A stretch of DNA of 32,725 bases, from contig JAICYF010000009.1 of assembly GCA_025934355.1 (NCBI GenBank), positions 1-32,725 of the forward strand, given 5' to 3'. The position numbers and the translations under genes were made by a program. The notes beneath the pieces were generated by a model. The model was not told the DNA's origin. It did no database searches and was given only the letters and a program-made list of their open reading frames with translations. The DNA comes from Acidothermaceae bacterium. Its GTDB lineage: Bacteria; Actinomycetota; Actinomycetes; Acidothermales; Acidothermaceae. Shown in pieces: positions 1-8,017 of the stretch (position 1 is the stretch's first letter; each line of letters opens with the position of its first letter).

Positions 1-28
1 GCTCTGACGGCGATCGGCTGACCCGGGT

Positions 29-34
29 TAACGT
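29..34 (+). promoter_or_regulatory. Candidate -10 (TAACGT) for a leaderless selD mRNA
   Basis: TAnnnT lies exactly at -12..-7 relative to the GTG at 41; no Shine-Dalgarno between it and the GTG. Confidence 0.45.
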
Positions 35-40
35 GACCGC

Positions 41-1036
41 GTGACCTATCGGTTGACCCAATTCGCCCACGGCGGCGGTTGCGCGTGCAAGATCCCGCCC
101 GGCGAGCTCGAGGAGCTGATGGCTGACCTGGACGTCGGAACGGCGGGTGCCCCAACGCAGCTGCTGGTCGGCCTCGACAGCGGCGATGACGCGGCCGCCG
201 TCCGCATCGACAAAGACCGCGCGATTCTCGTCACCACGGACTTTTTCACGCCGGTGGTCGACGACCCGTTCGACTGGGGACGCATCGCCGCCGCCAACGC
301 GCTGTCGGACATTTACGCGATGGGCGGTGAGCCGCTGGTAGCGGTCAACTTGCTTTGCTGGCCGCGCGATGTGCTGCCGTTCGACCTTGCTAGAGAGGTT
401 TTGCGCGGCGGCTTCGACGTCGCCCGGCAAGCTCAGTGCCATCTCGCGGGCGGTCACAGCGTCGACGATCCGGAACCGAAATATGGCATGGCGGTCACCG
501 GAATTGCCGACCCCGCACGGCTTTTACGCAACGACGCCGCGAAACCGGGTGTGCCGCTCACGCTCACCAAACCGCTCGGCATCGGGGTGCTCAACTCGCG
601 GCACAAGGCCACCGGCGAGGTCTTCCAAAACGCGATCGACACGATGACCACGCTTAACCGCGACGCCGCGCGCGCTGCGGTCAGGGCCGGCATCGCAGCC
701 GCCACGGACGTGACCGGATTCGGCCTGCTCGGACATTTGCACAAGATGGCGCGCGCGAGCGGCGTGAGCGCAGTCATCGACGTCGGCGCGGTGCCGATGC
801 TGGAGGCCGCCCGCGACGCCGTTCGCGACGGCTATGTCAGTGGGGGGACGAGGCGCAACCTCGCCTGGGTCACGTCGTCCACCGACTTCGGCAAGACCAG
901 CGAGGACGACGTGTTGTTGCTCGCCGACGCGCAGACGTCGGGCGGACTGCTCGTCGCCGGCGAGTTGCCGGGATATCCGGTAGTCGGCGAGTTGATCGTG
1001 GCACGAGATGACGGCATTACGATCTCGTTGCGCTGA
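41..1036 (+). CDS. selD: Selenide, water dikinase (selenophosphate synthetase), Cys form
   Basis: 331 aa; N-terminal RLTQFAHGGGCACKIPPGEL matches the SelD catalytic motif (HG-GCGCKI type) with Cys (TGC), not Sec; GLDSGDDAAAV, DFFTPVVDDPFDWGRIAAANALSDIYAMGG and TDVTGFGLLGHL are typical of SelD. Confidence 0.96.
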   Translation: MTYRLTQFAHGGGCACKIPPGELEELMADLDVGTAGAPTQLLVGLDSGDDAAAVRIDKDRAILVTTDFFTPVVDDPFDWGRIAAANALSDIYAMGGEPLVAVNLLCWPRDVLPFDLAREVLRGGFDVARQAQCHLAGGHSVDDPEPKYGMAVTGIADPARLLRNDAAKPGVPLTLTKPLGIGVLNSRHKATGEVFQNAIDTMTTLNRDAARAAVRAGIAAATDVTGFGLLGHLHKMARASGVSAVIDVGAVPMLEAARDAVRDGYVSGGTRRNLAWVTSSTDFGKTSEDDVLLLADAQTSGGLLVAGELPGYPVVGELIVARDDGITISLR

Positions 1037-1070
1037 CGTTTAAAAAACGGGCTCACCGCTTCAACACCGC

Positions 1071-1099
1071 CTCACATGGGGATCAACGCCCCGCGTGAG
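1071..1099 (+). promoter_or_regulatory. RNA hairpin overlapping the ribosome-binding site of the APC permease
   Basis: CTCACATGGGG-atcaacg-CCCCGCGTGAG: 5 bp + A/C mismatch + U.G wobble + 4 bp; the 3' arm overlaps the SD AGGAGG (1098-1103) upstream of ATG 1113. Confidence 0.5.
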
Positions 1100-1112
1100 G
1101 AGGTGCGTGACG

Positions 1113-2762
1113 ATGGCGGTTTCCACCGGCAATGTTTCAGGCCTGCGCGTCGAATACGCGGCCGAGGACGCGACCAGCGGACTACGTCGACACGTCGGAC
1201 CGGTAGGCCTGCTGTTCGCCGGCATCGGCTCGATTATTGGCTCAGGCTGGTTGTTTGGCGCTTTCAACGCCACCCACATCGCGGGGCCGGTCGCGATCTT
1301 CGCCTGGGTGCTTGGCTCGATCATGATCATGCTGATCGGCTTGGTGTACGCCGAGCTCGGCGCGATGTTCCCGGTCGCCGGAGGTGTGGTCCGCTTCCCG
1401 CACTACTCCTTCGGATCGTTCGCCAGTTTCACGATGGGCTGGGTCACCTGGCTCGCGGCTGCGGTGGTCGCGCCGATCGAAGTCGAAGGCGCCATCCAGT
1501 ACGCGAGCAGCTACGCGCCGTCCCTGTTCACGAAGTCCGGTGTGCTGAGCTGGCCAGAGGGATACCTCGCGGCAGCCGGCGGGATGCTTCTGTTCTCGCT
1601 CATCAACCTGGTCGGCATCCGCTGGTTCGCCCGCATCAACAACGTGGTGGTCTGGTGGAAACTGGCCATCATCCTGATCACGATTTTCGCGTTCCTCTTC
1701 ACGACGTTCCACACCCAGAACTTCAGCAAGTACGGCTTTGCGCCAAGCGGGATGCAGGGCATGTTCCACGCCATCGTGGTGGCTGGAATCGTCTTCTCGT
1801 TCCTTGGTTTTCGGCAGGGCGTCGAACTTGGCGGCGAGAGCGACAACCCTCGTCGCAACATCCCGCTCGCCGTCGTCGGCTCGATTCTCATCACCGCGGT
1901 CATCTACGTGCTGCTGCAAATCGCGTACATAGCCGCCGTCCGACCGGCCGATCTCGCGAAGTCGCACGGCTGGGCGACGCTGTCGTTCACCAACGACGCC
2001 GGGCCACTTGCCGCCATCGCCTCGCTGATCGGCTTGGCTTGGCTTTCGACGACGTTGCTCGTCGACGCGGTCATCTCCCCCGCCGACACCGGCCTGATCT
2101 ACACCACCGTCACCGCACGGCTGTCGTACGCGATGGGCCGCAATGACAACGCACCGCGCGCACTGGCGGCGACGAGCAGTCGTGGCGTCCCGTGGCTCAG
2201 CGTTTTCCTGGCCTTCATTGTGGGGCTCATCATCTTCTTGCCGTTCCCGAGCTGGAGCAAGCTGGTCGGGTTTGTCACCTCTGCGACCGTGCTGTCGTTC
2301 GGCTCGGGCTCGTTGGTGTTGATGGCTATGCGCCGCCAGTTGCCTGGTCAGGAACGTCCCTTCCGGGTTCCCGGCGGGCACGTCATCCCGTTCCTCGCGT
2401 TTTACTCGGCGAATCTGATGATCTACTGGGCCGGCTGGGACGTCGACTGGAAGTTGTTCGCCACCGTCGGCATTGGCCTGGTGTTACTCGGCATCCAGCT
2501 CGCCACGCGTCGCGAGCTCTGGCGGGTCATGCAATTCCGTCACGGCTGGTGGATTTTGCTGTGGTACGGCGGTCTGGCGCTGATCTCGTGGCAGGGCATT
2601 TACAGCTCCGACGACAAGCCCCACGGGCAGCAGGGCAACATCGCGTTCGGCTGGGCGTTCCTCGTCGTCCTTGGGCTGACCGCGATCGTCTACGTGCTCG
2701 CATTGCGAAGTCGGCTCAGCTCGGAGGAAGCGCGTCGCCAAATTGCAGGCACGCCCGCGTGA
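1113..2762 (+). CDS. APC-superfamily amino acid permease
   Basis: GPVGLLFAGIGSIIGSGWLFG...GPVAIFAWVLGSIMIMLIGLVYAELGAMFPVAGG is the APC N-terminal signature; multiple hydrophobic helices. ATG 1113 is preceded by AGGAGG; the ORF track extends upstream to 1095. Confidence 0.93.
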   Translation: MAVSTGNVSGLRVEYAAEDATSGLRRHVGPVGLLFAGIGSIIGSGWLFGAFNATHIAGPVAIFAWVLGSIMIMLIGLVYAELGAMFPVAGGVVRFPHYSFGSFASFTMGWVTWLAAAVVAPIEVEGAIQYASSYAPSLFTKSGVLSWPEGYLAAAGGMLLFSLINLVGIRWFARINNVVVWWKLAIILITIFAFLFTTFHTQNFSKYGFAPSGMQGMFHAIVVAGIVFSFLGFRQGVELGGESDNPRRNIPLAVVGSILITAVIYVLLQIAYIAAVRPADLAKSHGWATLSFTNDAGPLAAIASLIGLAWLSTTLLVDAVISPADTGLIYTTVTARLSYAMGRNDNAPRALAATSSRGVPWLSVFLAFIVGLIIFLPFPSWSKLVGFVTSATVLSFGSGSLVLMAMRRQLPGQERPFRVPGGHVIPFLAFYSANLMIYWAGWDVDWKLFATVGIGLVLLGIQLATRRELWRVMQFRHGWWILLWYGGLALISWQGIYSSDDKPHGQQGNIAFGWAFLVVLGLTAIVYVLALRSRLSSEEARRQIAGTPA

Positions 2763-2796
2763 CGGCGGCTCGTCATGCGATCTGTCACCGGGTCGA

Positions 2797-3552
2797 TCAC
2801 GCCAAACCGGCGTCGCGTGCGGTGATCCTGACGCAGCACTCCCCCGGCGTCGGTTTGAATTCCGCCGCAAGGTCGTGCAGCGACATTCCTTCGAGCAAAC
2901 CGTGGAGCAGGTGCACGTTCAGCTGGCAGACCAGCTCCGGCTCGACCTCGACCACCGCGTGGAACGGGCAGTTGCGCAATCGCAGCGACCCGGCATCGCC
3001 GGTCTCGTCGTCCGAGACGGGCTCGTACCCGAGCTCGGCGAGCACCGCGCAGACGTGCCCGAGAGGCCCGGACGACGCGCCGCCGGTGCCCGCCACCGTG
3101 TTGACTCGTTCCTGGCCAAGCTCGCGGCCGGTCATTTCGGCCGCGTTGAACGTTGCCGAGCGCGCGTCGGTGGCCCCACCTGAGCGCGAGGCGTCGCGCA
3201 CGCCGGCGGCCAGGATGCGGCCGGCTAGGTCGTAGCGACGAGCGGGAACACTGGCCGCGACCTCCCCGGCGGTGGCCCGGTACCGCTTGGCCGGTCGGCC
3301 TGCCCCAGGACCTCGACGGCCGGGCGGCCGGGCGTAGTCGACGTCGACCAACCCGGCCTTGGCGAGCGCGTCGAGGTGGAACGCGGCGAGCGGCCGCCCA
3401 AGCTCAAGTGCGCCGGCGACCTCGTCGCGGGTCGCGGGCGCGCCGGTTGCGCGCAGGTGCTCGTACACCCGCCGCCGCGTCGGCTCAATGAGCGCGGCAA
3501 GGGCGTCAATTGCCAGATCGGCTCGGTCGCGGCGCGGGTTCTCGGAAGTCAT
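2797..3552 (-). CDS. SufR/ArsR-like HTH transcriptional regulator with C-terminal Cys cluster (probable Fe-S or redox sensor)
   Basis: N-terminal winged HTH (ALIEPTRRRVYEHLRATGAPATRDEVAGALELGRPLAAFHLDALAKAGLV); C-terminal RNCPFHAVVEVEPELVCQLN...PTPGECCVRI. ATG at 3552 preferred over the ORF-track start at 3627. Confidence 0.85.
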   Translation of the reverse strand: MTSENPRRDRADLAIDALAALIEPTRRRVYEHLRATGAPATRDEVAGALELGRPLAAFHLDALAKAGLVDVDYARPPGRRGPGAGRPAKRYRATAGEVAASVPARRYDLAGRILAAGVRDASRSGGATDARSATFNAAEMTGRELGQERVNTVAGTGGASSGPLGHVCAVLAELGYEPVSDDETGDAGSLRLRNCPFHAVVEVEPELVCQLNVHLLHGLLEGMSLHDLAAEFKPTPGECCVRITARDAGLA

Positions 3553-3579
3553 TGACAGCTCACGGTCTTCACGTCTAAA

Positions 3580-3598
3580 AATAGTAACTGTTATTCTT
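3580..3598. promoter_or_regulatory. Palindromic operator AAtAgTAACtGTTAtTcTT between the divergent regulator and the DUF2231-folE operon
   Basis: Inverted repeat with perfect core TAAC-t-GTTA plus outer matches; overlaps TATTCT (+, 3592-3597) and TACTAT (-, 3581-3586) -10-like boxes. Confidence 0.65.
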
Positions 3599-3674
3599 AG
3601 ATTCGTCCCCCCGGAGCGAGACGTCAAGGCCAGCCTCTCATCGAGGCAGCAGGTGGAGCCGAAGGAGCACAGAC

Positions 3675-4286
3675 ATGAGGCACTTCACATTCCGTCCGTC
3701 CCTGACCTTGACCGGCAGACGCAACCGCGGGCTGCGCGGGCTCGCCGGCAAGCCGTTCCACCCGCCGCTCACCGACATTCCGATCACCGCGTACATGTTT
3801 CTCGCGGTGTTCGACATCTTGTCGATCGCCTTGCACTCCACCTATCCGACGGCCGCCCGTCAGCTGTATGTCGTCGGATTGTGGCTGTTGCTCGGGGCTG
3901 CGGGGGCGTCGATATTGGCCGCGCTGACTGGGTGGGCCGACTGGCGCCGCTCGAGCGAGCCGGGCACGCAGGCCCGCCGCACCGTCAACGCCCACGCGAT
4001 CACCATGATCACGGTGACGACGATCGCGCTCGTTGACCTCGCCGTGCGCGGCCTCGCCTATCCGGACGACGCGTACGCGCCGGTGGTGACCGTCGTCTTG
4101 TCGGTGATCCTCGCGCTGCTCGTGTCTTTTGGCGCCACGATCGGTGGCTCGCTGGTCTATGACTACGGCTTCAACGTGGAGACCGCGGGTGACCATCCGG
4201 TCTGGCACCACAGCGAGGTCGATGTGCTGCCCGGCAAGAAGACCGCGCCAGACGCGCCGTCCGAGCCCGTGAGCGAGAAGGCCTGA
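3675..4286 (+). CDS. DUF2231 family membrane protein
   Basis: GKPFHPPLTDIPITAYMFLAVFDILSIALH matches the DUF2231 N-terminal pattern; four hydrophobic segments; AAGGAG upstream of the ATG. Confidence 0.85.
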   Translation: MRHFTFRPSLTLTGRRNRGLRGLAGKPFHPPLTDIPITAYMFLAVFDILSIALHSTYPTAARQLYVVGLWLLLGAAGASILAALTGWADWRRSSEPGTQARRTVNAHAITMITVTTIALVDLAVRGLAYPDDAYAPVVTVVLSVILALLVSFGATIGGSLVYDYGFNVETAGDHPVWHHSEVDVLPGKKTAPDAPSEPVSEKA

Positions 4287-4291
4287 TTGCA

Positions 4292-4933
4292 GTGACCGTG
4301 GAGAACTCCGACAACGTGACGACGCTTTCCCACGTCGAGCAATCCCGTCGTCCTGATCTGCGCGTTGTCTCGCGGCCACGCGTCGACATCGCGCGAGCGG
4401 AACTGGCCGCGCGCGAGTTTCTCGACGCGCTTGGGCTCGACCTCGACGACGCGACCATCGCCGCCACGCCAGGGCGGATGGCGCGCGCGTTCGAGGAGCT
4501 GATGACGCCGCGCGACTTCGTCCTCACGACGTTCCCGAACGACGAGAACTACGACGAGCTGGTCATCGCGCGGCAGATCCCGTTCACCTCGGTGTGTGAG
4601 CACCACATGTTGCCGTTCACCGGTGTCGCGGCCGTTGGATACCTGCCTGGCGGCCGCATTCTCGGTTTGTCGAAGCTGGCCCGCGTCGTGGAGTTGTTCG
4701 CCCGTCGGCCACAGGTGCAGGAGCGGCTGACGACGCAGGTCGCGCGCTGGCTTGACACGCACTTGTCGCCGAAGGGCGTTGGCGTCGTCATCGAGGCCGA
4801 GCACAGTTGCATGACGTTACGTGGCGTCGAGGCGCACGGCTCGAAGACAGTGACGTCGGCGCTTCTCGGCGTCCTGCGTTCAGACCCCTTGAGCCGCAGT
4901 GAGTTCCTGAACCTGGCCGGCTACCGCAACTGA
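4292..4933 (+). CDS. folE: GTP cyclohydrolase I
   Basis: TSVCEHHMLPFTGVAAVGYLPGGRILGLSKLARVVELFARRPQVQERLTTQVA and EAEHSCMTLRGVEAHGSKTVTSALLG: zinc and active-site motifs of FolE. Confidence 0.97.
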   Translation: MTVENSDNVTTLSHVEQSRRPDLRVVSRPRVDIARAELAAREFLDALGLDLDDATIAATPGRMARAFEELMTPRDFVLTTFPNDENYDELVIARQIPFTSVCEHHMLPFTGVAAVGYLPGGRILGLSKLARVVELFARRPQVQERLTTQVARWLDTHLSPKGVGVVIEAEHSCMTLRGVEAHGSKTVTSALLGVLRSDPLSRSEFLNLAGYRN

Positions 4934-4978
4934 TCTTGGCCGTCGTTTTACACGTTAAGCCGTTGCCAACTGGGTAGG

Positions 4979-5017
4979 TCGTCGTCAAGGCGGCGGGATG
5001 CGCCGCCCTACCGACGA
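4979..5017 (+). promoter_or_regulatory. Two-tier stem-loop in the leader of the 5038-7891 operon
   Basis: TCGTCG-tcaa-GGCGGCG-ggatg-CGCCGCC-ctac-CGACGA: 6 bp outer and 7 bp inner stems around a 4x4 internal loop. Confidence 0.45.
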
Positions 5018-5037
5018 GCTGTCCAGGAGCAACGTCA

Positions 5038-5529
5038 ATGCCGTTCGCGCGCAAGCTATCGCCGACTAGCAAATCCGGGCCTGTCCACGGCATCGACCGG
5101 TTAATCGGCGACGTGCGCACCGGCCGCTTTGAGCGCAGCCTCGCCGCCCTCACGGCGGGCGGTGCGCTAGTCACGACCGCTGAGATCTACATGTCGCACG
5201 ATTCCGCGAGCTTTGGCAATCGCACGATGTGGTGGCCGATCTTTGTCATGCCGACGCTGATTCCCGCCGGAATCGCAGCGGTGTTCTCGAGGCGCGCGGC
5301 GAAGACCGTGTTGCCGGTGTCGTCGGTGCTGGTCATCGCCAATGGTTTGCAGGGCACGTACCTGCACGCACGCGGGGTGAGCCAGAAGCCCGGCGGCTGG
5401 AAGCTCGGGCTTTACAACATCGAGATGGGTCCGCCGTTGTTCGCGCCGCTGCTGGCCACGCTGGTCGGCGGCATGGGGCTGCTCGCCTCGATACTGCGCC
5501 GCGAGGAAGACCCGAAGGTGCCGGCCTGA
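5038..5529 (+). CDS. Small integral membrane protein of unknown function
   Basis: 163 aa, about four hydrophobic segments; AGGAG 9 nt upstream; abuts the next gene. Confidence 0.8.
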   Translation: MPFARKLSPTSKSGPVHGIDRLIGDVRTGRFERSLAALTAGGALVTTAEIYMSHDSASFGNRTMWWPIFVMPTLIPAGIAAVFSRRAAKTVLPVSSVLVIANGLQGTYLHARGVSQKPGGWKLGLYNIEMGPPLFAPLLATLVGGMGLLASILRREEDPKVPA

Positions 5530-6236
5530 TGCCTTATCGCGCACCCAACCAACGAGCTGTCACGCCGCAAAACCGCGGCCGCTTTCCCGGCTACGACGTT
5601 CTCGACGAAGTCGAGCGATGGGACGACGTGACGGCGGGCGCCGTGCTGGAGCGGCTGACGCCGATCACCGACTTGTCGTTCTTCAGCAAGGAAGAGGACG
5701 CGATTGCGACGCCGTTGTGCGACCTGCTGTTAGCCCAGGACGGCGAACCCAAGATACCGGTGGTGGGGTTGATCGACGTCCGCCTCGCGTTGGGCGAAGG
5801 CGACGGCTGGCATTACGACGATATGCCGCCCGACCCGCAGGCGTGGCGAGAGTCGCTGCAGCACCTCGATGACGACGCGCTGACGGTCTTCAGGTTGAAG
5901 TTCGCCGCGCTGTCGCGCGACCAGCAGGCGTCGATTGTGCAGGCGGTGCAAGACAAGTCGTCGTCCAGCGAATCGTGGCACGATAAGCCCGCGCAACAGG
6001 TGTGGAGTCTGTGGACTCGCTACGCCTGCGCGGCGTTCTACTCCCATCCATGGGCGTGGAACGAGATCGGTTTCGGCGGACCCGCGTATCCCCGCGGCTA
6101 CAAGAACCGGCACGTGGGCGGTCGCGAGGCGTTCGAGGTTGCCGATCACGCCGATCGCGACCCCGTGCCGTTCGCGAGTCGTGTCGAGGAAGCGCGGCGC
6201 AACCACGCAAAGCTGGTGGAGTCGGGTAACCGATGA
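5529..6236 (+). CDS. Gluconate 2-dehydrogenase subunit 3-like protein
   Basis: FYSHPWAWNEIGFGGPAYPRGY and LTPITDLSFFSKEEDAIATPLCDLLLAQ match the gluconate_2-dh3 pattern. The ORF-track entry begins at 5229, but ATG 5529 follows the upstream gene directly. Confidence 0.82.
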   Translation: MPYRAPNQRAVTPQNRGRFPGYDVLDEVERWDDVTAGAVLERLTPITDLSFFSKEEDAIATPLCDLLLAQDGEPKIPVVGLIDVRLALGEGDGWHYDDMPPDPQAWRESLQHLDDDALTVFRLKFAALSRDQQASIVQAVQDKSSSSESWHDKPAQQVWSLWTRYACAAFYSHPWAWNEIGFGGPAYPRGYKNRHVGGREAFEVADHADRDPVPFASRVEEARRNHAKLVESGNR

Positions 6237-7891
6237 GGCACCGGCTTCTGGGGCTCGAAGACGTGCGGCGCCGCAATGAGTCGGCGTGGCTGATCCCGAA
6301 CGACGGCTCGCGCGACAACCACCGGCTGCGTGACGACATGCGGCGCTTCCCCGACTCCGAGGAAGTGGACCTCGTTGTCGTTGGCGCAGGCGCAGGCGGC
6401 AGCGTGCTCACTCAGCGGATGGCTCGCGCAGGGTGGAAGGTCGTCGCTTTGGACGCCGGGCCGTTCTGGGACCCGGACGCCGACTGGGTCAGTGACGAGC
6501 GGGCGTCACACCATCTGTATTGGACGGAACCACGGCAGATCGGCGGCGCCGATCCGGTGCCGCTTGGCAGCAACAACTCCGGTCGAGGCGTCGGCGGCTC
6601 GATGGTTCACTACGCCGGTTACACGCCACGGTTTCACCCCTCCGATTTCCGGGTCGCGACATTGGACGGCGTCGGTGCCGACTGGCCGATCGCGTATGAG
6701 GATTTGCGCCCGTACTACCAGACGATCGAAGAGGAGCTGCCGGTCGCGGGTGAAGACTGGCCGTGGGGCGACCCGCACCGCTACCCGCAGCAGGCCCACC
6801 CGGTTGGCGGCAACGGTGAAGTCTTCATGCGTGGCGCGCGGGAGCTCGGCATCGTCGCGAAGGTGGGGCCGGTCGCCATCACGAACGGCCGCTTCGGCAA
6901 TCGCCCGCATTGCATCTATCGCGGGTTCTGTTTGCAGGGCTGCAAAGTCAACGCCAAGGCGAGCCCGCTCATCACGCACATCCCCGACGCGCTCGCGCAC
7001 GGCGCGGAGATACGAGCGAACAGCCACGTCTCGCGGATCCTTGTCGACGACGAGACCGGCCGGGTCACGGGAGTCGTTTACATCAAGGACGGCGTTGAGC
7101 GCCGCCAGCGGGCGCGAGTCGTGGCGGTCGCCGGGTACTCGATCGAGACGCCGAGGCTGCTGCTCCTCTCGTCGTCCAAACGCTTTCCCAACGGCATTGG
7201 CAACGAGCACGACCAGGTCGGGCGCTACCTGATGGTGCAGGGCGCGCCGCAAACGGCGGGTCGGTTCGAGGACGAGGTGCGCATGTACAAGGCGCCTCCA
7301 CCCGAGGTCACCAGCGAGCAGTTCTACGAGACCGACCCCCGAAAGCCGTACAAGCGCGGTTGGTCGATCCAGACGGTCAGCCCGTTGCCCATCACCTGGG
7401 CGGAGCATGTCGCCGCGCAAGGGCATTGGGGTGAGACGTTGCGCGAGTACATGCGCGACTACGTGCACTGGGCGGTGCTCGGCGCCCTGTGCGAGTTCTT
7501 GCCAATGCCGGAAAACCGGGTGACGTTGGCCGACGAGCTCGACCGGCACGGGCTCCCCGTGGCGCATTTTGCCTACAGCCAAAGCGAAAACGACCATCAA
7601 CTGGTCGACGCGGCGCAGGGCGTGATGGAGGACCTACTGCGAGCCGCGGGCGCGTCGGAGGTGATGACCATCAAGCGTTACGCGCACCTGGTGGGCGGAG
7701 CGCGGATGGCGGCGCGGCCGGAGGACGGCGTGGTCGACGCGCATCAGAAGGTCTTCGGTGTCGAAAACTTGTTCCTGTCGGACGGCAGCGTGCTGCCGAC
7801 GCAAGGCTCAGCGAACCCGGCACTCACCATCATGGCGTTGGCCGCCCGGTTAGCCGACCGTCTCGCCGGTCCCGTTTCTATGGTGCGATAG
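6233..7891 (+). CDS. GMC family FAD oxidoreductase
   Basis: DLVVVGAGAGGSVLTQRMARAGWKVVALDAG (Rossmann FAD motif), RGVGGSMVHYAG, C-terminal HLVGGARM...LFLSDGSVLPTQGSANPALTIMALAARLADRL. Confidence 0.94.
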   Translation: MRHRLLGLEDVRRRNESAWLIPNDGSRDNHRLRDDMRRFPDSEEVDLVVVGAGAGGSVLTQRMARAGWKVVALDAGPFWDPDADWVSDERASHHLYWTEPRQIGGADPVPLGSNNSGRGVGGSMVHYAGYTPRFHPSDFRVATLDGVGADWPIAYEDLRPYYQTIEEELPVAGEDWPWGDPHRYPQQAHPVGGNGEVFMRGARELGIVAKVGPVAITNGRFGNRPHCIYRGFCLQGCKVNAKASPLITHIPDALAHGAEIRANSHVSRILVDDETGRVTGVVYIKDGVERRQRARVVAVAGYSIETPRLLLLSSSKRFPNGIGNEHDQVGRYLMVQGAPQTAGRFEDEVRMYKAPPPEVTSEQFYETDPRKPYKRGWSIQTVSPLPITWAEHVAAQGHWGETLREYMRDYVHWAVLGALCEFLPMPENRVTLADELDRHGLPVAHFAYSQSENDHQLVDAAQGVMEDLLRAAGASEVMTIKRYAHLVGGARMAARPEDGVVDAHQKVFGVENLFLSDGSVLPTQGSANPALTIMALAARLADRLAGPVSMVR

Positions 7892-8017
7892 GTACGTCCG
7901 ACGAGCGTTCGCATCGGCGTCAACGGAACTGGCGTCACTCGGGAGTTCGGACGGTGGTCTGGCTGAACGCGCGTGGCCGGCGCACGCCACACGAGACATG
8001 GGATTAGGGGTGAATGG

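Noticed and set aside
41-1036. Selenocysteine-encoding selD or nearby tRNA-Sec/SECIS
   Set aside because: Motif codons are TGC (Cys), with no in-frame TGA; no tRNA-like cloverleaf or selA/selB seen in the window.
1242-2381. 379-aa minus-strand ORF opposite the APC permease
   Set aside because: Low-complexity D/R/Q/G-rich translation with no domain pattern; mirrors a strong APC coding frame, typical of high-GC antisense ORFs.
4954-4977. SigB/SigF-like promoter (GTTA-N14-GGGTAG) before the GMC operon
   Set aside because: -35 and -10 each deviate from GNNT/GTTT and GGGTAY; too weak to call without TSS data.
6506-7600. 364-aa minus-strand ORF opposite the GMC oxidoreductase
   Set aside because: No recognisable motif; GMC FAD and C-terminal signatures are on the plus strand.
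7926-7948. GAACT-N13-AGTTC inverted repeat / ECF-like GGAAC upstream of the plus-strand GT4
   Set aside because: Short arms, spacing to GTT is off the usual ECF range, and no associated regulator.
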